The translations under genes and the position numbers were made by a program. The notes beneath the pieces are model-generated. The model saw nothing but the letters and a program-made list of their open reading frames with translations, searched no databases and was not told the origin of the DNA. A stretch of 64,000 bases of DNA from Panorpa germanica (Eukaryota; Arthropoda; Insecta; Mecoptera; Panorpidae): assembly GCA_963678705.1 (NCBI GenBank), contig OY783211.1:12228603-12292602 (forward strand), read 5' to 3'. Shown here piece after piece: positions 15,446-56,300 of this stretch (position 1 is its first letter; each line of letters opens with the position of its first letter).

Positions 15446-15515
15446 GGAGCCTGATATGGTTCTAGTCGGGAACCTGACAAGGTTTTAGTCTGGAGCCTGA
15501 TAGGGTACTTTGACT
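15446..15515 (+). repeat. Three diverged 22-23 bp tandem units
   Basis: Three successive units share GGAGCCTGATA or GGAACCTGACA followed by (T/A)GGTTnTAGTC. The third decays into GGGTACTTTGACTC. Confidence 0.75.
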
Positions 15516-16535
15516 CTGTAATCGACTATCTGTGACATTTGACTTACTCAGTAGTGTAGTCGTCTTTATATTTTTATATTTATATTCCATCAAATCCATT
15601 ACACTTCATTTTGGACTGAATATAATAATTTATTTAACGCGTGCAAATAGAATTTATCTTTTGAATAATGGTTATCTAATGTCTTTCCTTTCAATGCTTC
15701 ACTTCCGTTTTAAACATAAACAATTTGTTTAACAACATAAACATTACATTAAGCCGAGTTGTAAAAGACCTAATAATATTTCTACTTCCGTTTGATTCAT
15801 CTATTAAAAAGAAGTTACCATTTTGTTTGATGTTTCTAGATCTGTGATTCAATTTAGTGTGTTTCGTGTGATGAATAAACATGTGGAAATAACTGCATGT
15901 ACTAATCTTTATTTAAATGAGAAATACGTAAATATAACAATGACTGAATTGCTCGTAGAAATGACTTAACATGTGAAGAATAATTATTTTATTATATTAC
16001 TGTTTATAGAAATCATCTTTGGCTTGTCAAGTCATTATGTACCACCTTAATATTCGTACATTACAAATTCTTTCTTATGATTTATTGTTCTAGTAACCAG
16101 TAGTGTTCAACCTTCAGAAACCAATACGATTAAGAGCAGTCTCATCCTGTAACCGACTACTAGCGCTATCCGACTTTTTCAGTGCGGTGTAATCGCATTA
16201 ACATACTCTTATTGTGAGAGGAATTAATCGTAGGAGTATTTCTTATGTTCGTATTTATATTATGGTTCATACATATGTATATCACTGTCGTATATATCCA
16301 GATAACGTTTGGATACATGCATCTTCATACAGAACAACTGCGGTGTTCTTTATGGTTACAATTTCATGAGCAGCTGCTCAGTAAAAAGGGATATAGATAC
16401 AGAAATATAATATGCAGTTTTATTGCATACAGTACAGTGGTGAATTAACAAAAACATTAAAGCAGAATCCTAATTTCATGATAAAGTGTAATGCTAAACA
16501 ACTCAAAAATCTTAGTCAACGGCGCTAATCAATTC

Positions 16536-16541
16536 TTTATT
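16536..16541 (-). terminator. Possible otopetrin poly(A) signal
   Basis: The minus strand reads AATAAA here, about 415 bases past the otopetrin stop. It is the first such hexamer I see in that direction. In DNA this AT-rich the hexamer is common, so this is only a candidate. Confidence 0.35.
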
Positions 16542-16955
16542 TTAAATTCGAATAAATAATATTCTTCTTAATTATTGGAGAGTCTGCTCGCTATTCAATT
16601 CTTCTGAATATTTATAAACCCAATATGAATTCAATAGCAGCCCATTTTTGAGAAAATTAGACTACCCTAAGAAATTTAAGCTAGTTTGCAACTTCCTTAA
16701 AATCTGTAATTTTAATCTTTAATAATTAAAACTTGAAATAAAAACTTCATTACTAAACACAAATCAATGTTTTAAAAATATTACTCTTATCAAAATTTTG
16801 ATTTATGGACTTAATCGTATTGGTTTTTGAACATGTCAAATAATCATCAATTTTAGAATTTGTGAATCAGAAGTTGGATACGTTATTTTGAACATGTGCG
16901 CTATGTATTTAAGGTTGTTAACATCTGTTTCATCGTAATGCACCAGCGATCTAAT

Positions 16956-47227
<30,272 letters not shown>

Positions 47228-47649
47228 TTTATTAATCTTTTTTTTATCACTTTTCTTTTAAATGTTAATAAAAGACATATTCGTTAGTTGTTCGACAATC
47301 AACATTGATCAAACTCTTTATCACTTATCACAGCAAATAGAAAATTACACAGTATTAATAAAATTTTCACGAATATAACAAAAAAAACTATAATAGTATT
47401 AAATATTTTACATAAAATAACAAAATAAAACAACAACACTTGACCACGTTTTTATCGATTTAGTTTTCCCACAAATTAAATACAACTTTTCATTCATTTT
47501 CACTTTCACTTTTTATAACTACTATTTTTCTTTTATTTTATTTATATTTTTGATACATCTTTTGCGATTTAGTTATATATAGATATATTTATATGTTTAC
47601 ATTTTTACTTTTACTTTTCATTGTTTTCATAAATGTTTATGGACATAGT

Positions 47650-47950
47650 TTTACGTATTTGTTTTCAGAGGGTGTTGTCTTGACAGTAGGCTCGTGTTTA
47701 GTATTTGTGTAGTGCACAAACTGCTCTGGCTCGGAGCTTTATGATTACGCCGTGCCGCTATGACGACGACTACTACAGAGTATGCGACTCCACTCGCAAC
47801 CATCAGTAGAGGAAGCCAATGAAAACACCCGCCAACGCCACCACTACCCGAATAAGTGAAGAGTGTTGCGTAGAACCAGGGGCAGCGGTCGGTTGTAGAG
47901 TTGTAAACGCTTGTAGTAATATTACTACGTTTGATTAGTGGTGCAGATAG
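47650..47950 (-). promoter_or_regulatory. Probable otopetrin promoter / 5' UTR block
   Basis: A block clearly richer in G and C than its surroundings lies 420-720 bases upstream of the otopetrin ATG. It sits in otherwise AT-dense DNA and has no coding potential that I recognise. Position and composition suggest the promoter and 5' UTR. The start site cannot be fixed from sequence alone. Confidence 0.35.
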
Positions 47951-50194
47951 ACCACGAAGTTAATTCTCGAATAAATATACCCATTCCTCAATGAACGTAG
48001 TATTTAATTCCCCAAGTATTAAGTCTAATATACGATATAAATAGTACCACTGCAAAATATGTGATTGAATTTATATTTAACAATGAAATTGATATATAAA
48101 ATGCAAGGAAAATCTTAAAAAAACAAGAGTAATAAATAGAGTACATGTTATATGTATATTTATAAATAATTTTGATGGATTATAAAATGTGATACTTGTA
48201 ATACTTAAATACTTGTAAATGTAATAATAGAGCAAGAAGGCTGAATAAGCCAAAGCTTAATAAAATAAAAAGAAAAAAAAAATTCCCCAATATATACGTA
48301 GTTTATAAAATTACTTTTTTTTTAGAACGAATTTTTAGTTCGTTAGTAAAGATTTATTGAAATTTCATTTTAACTGGAACCTAGTGCCGCACTGTGAAAA
48401 AAATCTTTGAAATTAATTAGCAATTCTGTAACACATGCAATCATTTGAACGTACACGCACTGACATTTAAAGATTTGCTATTTAGTTTGATATAAATTTG
48501 CGGTTTGATAAACTGCGCGTGATTTTTATTCCTAGTACAATCTTAGTTTAAAGAATCAATTGCTGAAGCTTATATGGTGACTCCCACGTATTGTTCTAAG
48601 TTTTAGTTTTAATTTTATCTCTTAACCTTAACTTGTATATATTTCAGTTCACCACAGGCCTAACATAGTCCCCCAAAAACAAGATTCAATTATAATTAGA
48701 TACAAGTAAATTCTGACTAGATACTAGGTTTTGAACAGAAAGACAATTGGCCTCAATATTGAGTACCATCAAAAGCCCTCTCGATCTGTCCGTAATATTT
48801 TGACCCAGGTTTCCGTACACCACCGTGACAGATTGTAGGTTATATGAACTCGTTTTATAAAAAACCTATATACCATACCTATAACTATAGCATACCTATA
48901 AAACTAAAACATAATAATAAAACGTATGCAAGGAATAATTACGTTTCTTGCAACTAAAAACTGTAATGAAACATTATAAAATGTTTTTCTAAATAAGCAA
49001 CTGCTAAAATTTTAGAATTTTAGACTAGGCTACAAGCAACTCTATGAGGAAAATCACCTTCCTAATGAAATAAATTCATTCAACTAGATACAGGTCTAAT
49101 TGAATGACAACAAATTATTCATGACAAAATTGTAAATAATTGTAAAATCAATAAGAAAGTCAGTAACCTTAAAAATGAGGTTATTTAAACTACGTACAAT
49201 ATAACTGCAATAATCTGTACTTTATGTTTATAAAAACACTTTTACTTTCAAAAAATTAAAACATATTTTTTGAATTATGAAACATCTTAAAATAGATGTC
49301 TGTGAAACTTTATGCCTATACTCAGCTGTTGGGGCAATTGAAATATTTATAACTTGTTTATAATTATTATAAAGCCTCAAAGACTAGAGAGTAGCGGCCC
49401 GGAATCGCTATTCGAAAAGATTTTAGTGGTAATAGAAATATGTTAGTGTTGCTGCATGCGCATCAGGCGCAAAGCTTTAATTTTTAAAAATCTTTAAAAT
49501 CTTTAAATCTTCCGTGTCACAGGTGCACATATGCGGTCATGTAATTTAAAAGTATCACATAATAATTTTAGAGATATCATAACTAAAAAGTGACGCATGA
49601 CTTATTTATTCCGTTAACATCGTTTGTTAAATGATCAGGTATGTAACAATTTGCTGCACTGTTGCGTTTATATATATTAATATTAAATAATGTCAACGCA
49701 GCTATATTTTAGCCGGAAATTACAATCACAGAGATCCAGCGTTTCGTTTTTTTCGGGACTCGTATCCCATTGCCATGACAACCGGAGTCACTGGGTACAA
49801 CACCGAGGGACGCGGCACGCGGAAATGGCAGTACATTCAAGGGCATAAACGCATAAACCGAACAAGTTACTACGTGTTATAAATAAGTTTTTGATGTTCA
49901 AGGGTTCACCCACACATGTCTCCACAAAGGGCCAGCAAGTAGTGTGATATGTAAATGGGTGGTTCCTTTGATTTTGGATCATGGAAGACAATATCATTTT
50001 TATAGAAAGGGAAAATACAGCAGGTAATCTTCTGGCGCGGTTAGTGAGCGATGCGTTATATGAAATCGCGTTGTAGGAAACGTATTGAACAAGTTTAATA
50101 TATATTCACACATTTGTTTATACAGCTTCATTCATTATACATTCTTTGATATAGCTGCACTGTAACAAGAGTCATTTTGTGTTATTTCTGACGC

Positions 50195-50600
50195 GTGTAG
50201 AAAGGTCATTTTCAAAATGGGCTTGTAAACTCATTTTTTAGGGGTAGATTTTTTAATTGTTGATTGAAATTGATGTTAATAAATGTATATTAGCGTTTTT
50301 ATTTTATTAAATATCTAAATCTTGAAGAAAATATAGCAATTGAAAATTTGAATTGTAGTTTTATCGTTATAGATGTCGGCCATATTTATGACGTAATATG
50401 TCGTACTATTGAGACATAGCTATTTGTTATATGTAAAAGAGTTCTGAATTAAGTATGCTATCTCTGTTGTATTATTGTTATACAATTGTATAACTTATAT
50501 ACAACAATATAATTTAGTTGTATATAACGAGTTATTAAAAAATAATTGGACATTTGAGGTTCTGGTAGCCAAATTAATTGCACAGTTTTATAGAAATTAA
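50195..50600 (+). repeat. Dispersed repeat family C, long copy
   Basis: Contains ATGTCGGCCATATTTATGAC, then GACATTTGAGGTTCTGGTAG, inverted relative to the 27620 copy. It holds a perfect 18-bp palindrome at 50477-50494. Confidence 0.6.
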
Positions 50601-52200
50601 AGAGCCCATTAATGTTTGTTACTTCATTCAGAGTTTACATTGGTCGAAATCTAAAATAATTTGTTTCTATTTAACAAAAAATTTGCATCCGTTTTGCACT
50701 TGTCGGATTTAGTTTTTTTTATTTAAAACTAATATTACTAGGTCTCCGTGCGTGAAGATTTTACAGTAGGACGTTGCCCCTCTATAAGCCCCAACTGTCT
50801 ACTACTGATAATTTTACAAATTTTAAAAAGATAAATCTTATTATACCTCTTTAGAAGACAAGTAATTCTATCATAAAGTTTTTATACTGAACAAAAATCT
50901 TTATTTCCAAAATATCTCTTAAAATATTATATTCATTACAATTCCTGAGATATTTAGAATTCCCTAAGTATCTGCAATTCCATCTTGAGCTCTGTTTTGA
51001 CATAAACTTTTATTATAACTGGTCCCCTACAGATAAGAGAAGACAATGCTAAATATTTTCATATAAAAACTGAATGAAAAATAAAATATTACTCCTCCTT
51101 TCTAAGAGTTAGAAGAAACATAAATACAATGAAGAAAATACTGAATAAGTGTGTGTAATTTCTTATGATAACTGACATAGAAGGTATGGTGTAGCTGTAC
51201 TGAAAGATTAGACAGGGTGTCATGAAATATAAGCGTCATAAAAATAACAGATTTTTATATCTTATGTTATATATGTTAATATATCACAGACATGTTTAGT
51301 GTACAAGTTCATGCACAACAAAATACATTCCTACTATAAATCTTTGACATAATGACGTCAAAAAAAATAACGTGATGTGTGTCTCTTTAATTTTAGATTT
51401 ATCTTCAAAGTATATTGCTAATATTTTCATCAAATATTTCAATCATAAAACAACAGTCTGAGTTTTGATAAACTATATATTTAATAATATAGATCATCTA
51501 TAAAGAAATAAGTTTCGCATGATGCGAAATCGTGATGTTTGCACGTAAGTTAGATTGCATACGGTTCAGGCGCAATAATATACAGTTTCAAACTACCTAT
51601 TCTATGTGATACTTTTATTTTATTTCTTAGAGTGTTACTTATAATAATTAGCAAATTATTTATGCCGTTATTACGGATTTAGATCATTAAAGGGATCTGA
51701 ATTTTACTCGGGGAATGTATGCTTTATTATATTTGAAATTTTTATAAGTGTTTATTCTTTTACTTTCTCTTTAAATAAACATTTCGACTCTATTAGTGCA
51801 ATGAATAATCATTTAATTGATTATATACTTTAAAGTATATACATAAAAAAGTATGAGAATATGTTTTTCATAATAGGTTTTCTATTTTCCGTGTGCTTAG
51901 GCCGATAAGAATGAGCAGTAAAAAGCACAAGCATAGGTGGTTGCTTTCTAAGATAAGTCTGTAATGCACTGAACTATAATTGTATATATTTTGTTATAAA
52001 TGATTTTTTTAAACTCTAACTGACATAATATATTGGTTTTTAAAACATCAATAAATGAATCGTTCGAGTAAACAGTTTCTTTGTATTTCTCATTTTCTAT
52101 TGTTGGATATTATGACTACCCATATTCTGTGCATACGTCAGTAAGCAAACAGTACAGTCAAAATGTTATATTAGAATGTAATACTATGTGAAAATAACGA

Positions 52201-52320
52201 GAGTTCGGCGTTGACTCATGCTTAAAAAAGGTAATAAATGCCAAGTGGTAAACAATGGTAAATTTCACCTTATTCCTAAGCATTTATTACCTACTCTAAG
52301 CATGTGTGACCAAAGAACTC
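52201..52320. repeat. Imperfect hairpin, about 42-bp arms
   Basis: The left arm 52201-52242 (GAGTTCGGCGTTGACTCATG, then CTTAAAAAAGGTAATAAATG) pairs with the right arm 52279-52320 (CATTTATTACCTACTCTAAG, then CATGTGTGACCAAAGAACTC) around a 36-base loop. It may be a short MITE or a precursor-like RNA hairpin. Confidence 0.6.
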
Positions 52321-52932
52321 CCATATTTTGATATATAGTTACATATTAAAATTTTGTTCGCCACAAGCCCCCAAAAATCATTTGAATTTTGAGTAGATAT
52401 TGATTTGATGTGGGATTTAAAAATAAAGTTAACAGTTTAACTAGATACAATTGATTTTGAGTGGGATCTAAAAAAGGATAATAGTTTGATTAGATTACTG
52501 TTGTAAGAACCCTTATAGCTTATACTAGATGAATTACCAATTATTAAAACAATTAAGAAACAAATAATTTTATCTAAGTGTTTATTTTATATATAAATTA
52601 TGTAGTAATAGGATATACATTTAAAGCCAATATAAATTTTCAATAAAAAATTATGAAATTATGTTCTTTTTCTTATGAACTATTTTCTTTTAATATTATT
52701 TCAATGTACATACTAACAAAGTAAATAATACATACTATACATGATTAAACAGAATAAAAATGAGATACTTTCATATGAGTATATTTATAGTTATCATTGT
52801 ATGTATAAACAATATTTAATACTAATATAACATTTATTTAAAATTAACATGGAATTTAATACTAAATATATATTATTTACATATTTCTTAAAACAAGAAT
52901 AAGAAAATAAAGTTATCTTAAAACCCAATATT

Positions 52933-52938
52933 TTTATT
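52933..52938 (-). terminator. Possible VAMP7 poly(A) signal
   Basis: The minus strand reads AATAAA about 270 bases past the VAMP7 stop, the first such hexamer downstream. It is only a candidate because the surrounding DNA is very AT-rich. Confidence 0.35.
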
Positions 52939-53208
52939 GCGTATAATATATTATAAATTAATTTGTTTTGGAAATATATATCACAATTAGTAACAAACTT
53001 TCAATCTAGTTCTTCGACAATGTCTAAATATATTCAAAACTTAATATATTTCAATAAATAATTGTTCCGTATATTAAATTATGTCTCTTCAGAATATTTC
53101 CATTTAAAATAATCAAATTGTAAATATTACATATATTTCCAAATACAAATTATGATTTTTTTTTATCTTTCTTTACTCGTAATATCAGTAGTCCAAGAGT
53201 CAAAGTTC

Positions 53209-53367
53209 TTAACCCACACAATTGTTCCATTTAAGTCCACCGCATGCAAGTGCGCCGATAATGTAGATTCCTAGACCTAAAGCACCAGCTAGCACAGCAT
53301 AAATCTTAACATTACGCCAAAACATTGCTCTAGCTAGATGTCTTGAAGTTTTGCGAAAGGTTACAGA
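53209..53367 (-). CDS. Vamp7: VAMP7 coding exon 4 (SNARE end, membrane anchor)
   Basis: SVTFRKTSRHLARAMFWRNV leads into the anchor IYAVLAGALGLGIYIIGALA and the tail CGGLKWNNCVG, with TAA at 53211-53209. The SVTF..TSR.LARAM block is typical of VAMP7. Confidence 0.96.
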   Translation of the reverse strand, partial: SVTFRKTSRHLARAMFWRNVKIYAVLAGALGLGIYIIGALACGGLKWNNCVG

Positions 53368-55321
53368 CTGTAAAGATACATTTTATACTATAAATCTAAT
53401 TGTGTTAATTAAATTATTCTGTATGTTAAATGAACTTACGTTGTTACTCAAATTATCAGTTTTGCTTACAAGTAGTTCCAATTTCTCACCCCTGGCGGCG
53501 ACATTATCTGCAATCACAAGATAATTTCTTACTTAGTTTAAAAGCCAATTATGCTATGTTTTAATTAAGCAATAAACATTATTACTACTTTATAAACATC
53601 ACTAAATAAATTCTGTTTAGCTTACCTATATTTTTAACCATTATATCTTTAAGTTCATCCAGTTGCCCATGCACTCTAGCCATTGTGTCGACTTCTCGGG
53701 ATTCACTAAAATGACGCATTTCAGCAGCTAAAACTTTTGAAAATTCGGAATTCATTGCGTAAGCAATAGCAGAGTTTGCAGTTGGCCCAAAAGAAGCAAT
53801 AAAGCGCCTTTTAGTTTCATTTAAAAACAAAAAGGCACGAGATCTTTCAAATTCCTGCAATATGTAAACATTCAATTAGAATTTTATGCCTAACATTATA
53901 GTCCAAGATCCCAGAACGATCTGACATAACTTATTTTCAAAAGCATAGAACTTTCGGTTCTAAGTAGTCTCTACATGTACTTTTAATACCTGCGTATTTG
54001 TGGAGTTTGCTCGGTGACACCTGGGCAGGTACCAGGTGAGAAAGGTAACTAAAAATCAGAGTAACTTTACTTATTTTTGTATGACTGATTTTTGAATATA
54101 TTTTGTAGAATGTTATTTCTGAAGTAAAATTAAAAGTGTCAGACGCTTTCCATGGGCCAGAACTTTTGTAATACGCTTTAAAGCTCTGTAAAAAATCTTT
54201 AAAGGATTCTTTAAAGGATTTTAAAATAAGGATATGAAATCGTTTCGTGTAGACCGTTTGGCCTAATGGATAAGGCGTCGGACATAATAATACAAATAAT
54301 ATTAACACCAAATGTGTTAAATCAACGGTGGACATTAATTTAAATATCACAGTCATTTAACAAGCAAAAAGAAATAACTTTCTTTCTTGGACAAGTAAAT
54401 GGGATTTATCACAAAACATTTAGTAAATGTCTAGATGATATTATGTTGTAGATGATATTAAAACTAGCAAAAAGTAATTCGACCGTGACAGGACTCGAAC
54501 CTGCAATCTTCGGATCCGAAGTCCGACGCCTTATCCATTAGGCCAAACGGTCTACACGAAACGATTTCATATCCTTATTTTAAAATCCTTTAAAGAATCC
54601 TTTAAAGATTTTTTACAGAGCTTTAAAGCGTATTACAAAAGTTCTGGCCCATGGAAAGCGTCTGACACTTTTAATTTTACTTCAGAAATAACATTCTACA
54701 AAATATATTCAAAAATCAGTCATACAAAAATAAGTAAAGTTACTCTGATTTTTAGTTACCTTTCTCACCTGGTACCTGCCCAGGTGTCACCGAGCAAACT
54801 CCACAAATACGCAGGTATTAAAAGTACATGTAGAGACTACTTAGAACCGAAAGTTCTATGCTTTTGAAAATAAGTTATGTCAGATCGTTCTGGGATCTTG
54901 GACTATTAAGTGTTATACGATATGATTCACTTTCATTCGTTAGACAAAATGATTGTTTATTTGCTACTGATAACTTATCAGGAATGAAAAAAAATAAACA
55001 TATTATTTATTGAGTGTTTGGTATTTTTAAATGATCATTATAGTTGTATTGATAGCACATATATTAGTTTATTGTATTAAAATGATTGAAATTCAATAAA
55101 AACAAAAATTAACTTACATCGTCTGTAATGCACATGTAAATAATACGATTTTCACATATGTAGTGAAACAGATAACTGCCATGTGAATATGTTAATTTAT
55201 TATTTTCTGGAGGTATCTTCGCCATAATTTGCTCCGTAACTTCTGCAAAATTGCCAGCACATGAGGCATATTTTGCTAAAACTGTCGTTCCGCGAGAAAC
55301 TACACTGTATAAAATAGGCAT
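53209..55321 (-). CDS. Vamp7: VAMP7 (longin-type R-SNARE), complete
   Basis: Minus-strand exons 55321-55118, 53854-53626, 53507-53440 and 53367-53209 join to 660 nt, 219 residues plus stop, matching the family length of about 220. VAMP7 is the vesicle R-SNARE for late endosome/lysosome and secretory fusion. The longin domain fills about residues 1-120 and the SNARE motif about 125-180, with the zero-layer arginine at residue 150 (NVAARGEKLE). The membrane anchor is about 188-212, then a short lumenal tail KWNNCVG. The start ATG follows a splice acceptor (TTTCCAG), so there is an upstream non-coding exon. Intron 1 holds the tRNA-Arg gene and the large inverted repeat. Confidence 0.97.
53440..53507 (-). 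CDS. Vamp7: VAMP7 coding exon 3 (central SNARE motif)
   Basis: 68 nt encode DNVAARGEKLELLVSKTDNL and SNN, containing the zero-layer arginine. Acceptor TTGCAG and donor GTAAGT, phase 1 in, phase 0 out. Confidence 0.96.
53626..53854 (-). CDS. Vamp7: VAMP7 coding exon 2 (longin end, SNARE start)
   Basis: Starts EFERSRAFLFLNETKRRFIA after a TTGCAG acceptor. The end, MARVHGQLDELKDIMVKNI, begins the SNARE heptads. The donor is GTAAGC. Only 43 bases separate its acceptor side from the left arm of the inverted repeat. Confidence 0.97.
53898..54283 (+). repeat. Left arm of exact 386-bp inverted repeat
   Basis: Compared line by line with the reverse complement of 54521-54906, no mismatch or gap was found over 386 bases. 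It contains the copy of the tRNA 5' flank and the tRNA 5' fragment. A 140-codon open frame crossing it is an accident of the sequence. Both arms and the 237-bp spacer lie in VAMP7 intron 1. Confidence 0.95.
54252..54283 (+). pseudogene. 5' fragment of tRNA-Arg (inverted duplicate)
   Basis: 32 bases identical to the first 32 bases of the tRNA-Arg gene, on the opposite strand, ending inside the 5' strand of the anticodon stem. The A box is kept but the B box and 3' half are absent, so it cannot give a tRNA by itself. It is the inner end of the left arm of the inverted repeat. Confidence 0.9.
54480..54552 (-). tRNA. tRNA-Arg (anticodon TCG)
   Basis: 73 nt on the minus strand fold as a complete cloverleaf. 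The acceptor stem is GACCGTT/CACGGTC-type with discriminator G. The D arm lies in GCCTAATGGATAAGGC. The anticodon stem TCGGA/TCCGA holds loop CTTCGGA (anticodon TCG, reading CGA), and the T arm is GCAGG TTCGAGT CCTGT. Internal promoters are the A box (TGGCCTAATGG) and the B box (GGTTCGAGTCC). A T5 run about 10 bases downstream can end Pol III transcription. There is no intron and no encoded CCA. The gene lies in VAMP7 intron 1, same strand, and its first 32 bases are part of the right arm of an exact inverted repeat. Confidence 0.95.
54521..54906 (-). repeat. Right arm of exact 386-bp inverted repeat
   Basis: Contains the first 32 bases of the intact tRNA-Arg gene and 354 bases of its 5' flank. 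It is an exact inverted copy of the left arm. The inner boundary is inside the tRNA anticodon stem; the outer boundary (54906) has no recognisable transposon end. Confidence 0.95.
55118..55321 (-). CDS. Vamp7: VAMP7 coding exon 1 (longin domain, first half)
   Basis: 68 codons from MPILYSVVSRGTTVLAKYAS to CITDD, then donor GTAAGT. The peptide has the regular longin pattern, including HGSYLFHYICENRIIYMCIT. It ends in phase 0. Confidence 0.97.
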
Positions 55322-55464
55322 TTCTGGAAATAATAATATGAATTAGGTTAGGTTGCTTAGAGTACAAGTAAAGATTACTTTAAATCTATAATAGAACACT
55401 ATTATATATGAAAAGACCATATTATTCATTTAAACATAGTTAACATGTTATAAAAAATACTTAC

Positions 55465-56245
55465 TGTTATTGATACGTGACTCCAACCTTTGTAATTTAA
55501 TATGAATCAAATGGCTTTATCACCACAAAAAACTGAAAGGTCACTACGGGAAAACTTATAATATTATGCTGTGGATTGAAAATGTTATAAATTTCACTTC
55601 ACTAAATAGTACAAAAACAGTGACTACTACTAAGATGACTCACTTTATTTAGACTTCAAATTATTTATTTGTTTTAGACTAAAATTTAAATACGTCGCAC
55701 ACATTCATAAAGTGCTGTACACAAAATTACACAAACGTCAAACTGATAATGGCCACTGAGTGAAGTATTCCTAGTTTCACCATTCTTAATCATATTAAAC
55801 AAATTACAGAGTCATCTATTTATGGCAACCACAATTACAACAGTTTAATTAATTTATAAATAAAATGAATTATAAAATGAAACTTTTTGTATTGTTTAAA
55901 CAAAATATTAATCGGAATAATTGTTAAATTAATATAAATGTATATAGAAAGTTATCTTTGTATTCATCTGGTAATACTGACGCGAGAGGTGCAACCATAT
56001 TTGTTTCTCACTGCTCTCTTCAACTTCCAATTGAAAAAACGCACAGTCGCCGGCTAAATCTTGTAGGGGATGTATAGGGTTGCATTTAGAGTTAGTTAGT
56101 TGTTATATATTAAATTAAAATAATAGACTTTTTATATTATTATTGTATGAAATACATACTTAATTATTTAAAAAGTGAAAATAATAAACGTTTTTTATAA
56201 TGAAATATTAATATATGTGTAGTTACTTTGTGTTTATTAATAAAA
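55465..56245. promoter_or_regulatory. Divergent VAMP7 / PTK7-like promoter region
   Basis: A minus-strand donor AACA|GTAAGT at 55465/55464 matches the acceptor just upstream of the VAMP7 ATG, so a VAMP7 5' UTR exon probably runs from 55465 to roughly 55750. The PTK7-like ATG is at 56246 on the other strand. The shared stretch includes a less AT-rich part around 55975-56100. The two genes therefore probably start within a few hundred bases of each other. Confidence 0.5.
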
Positions 56246-56300
56246 ATGTGTAAATTAACAATTGTTATATTGTTTACGATACTCGTTTCACAAATATACA
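56246..56300 (+). CDS. PTK7-like coding exon 1 (signal peptide)
   Basis: The ATG at 56246 gives 18 codons plus one base, a positively charged start then a hydrophobic core, ending at donor GTAAGA. Length and phase fit the downstream Ig exon. Because the exon is short, its assignment depends mostly on phase and on the missing signal peptide of the Ig exon. Confidence 0.7.

Larger units (their letters stand above)
47951..52932. other. Intergenic DNA between otopetrin and VAMP7
   Basis: Between the otopetrin upstream block and the VAMP7 3' UTR. It holds the family C repeat at 50195 and a long imperfect hairpin at 52201-52320. No coding exon was recognised. Confidence 0.6.

Noticed and set aside
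53937..54356. A 139-codon minus-strand open frame within the left arm of the inverted repeat.
   Set aside because: It lies in exact inverted-duplicate intron DNA, crosses the tRNA fragment, and the peptide has no recognisable domain; chance frame.
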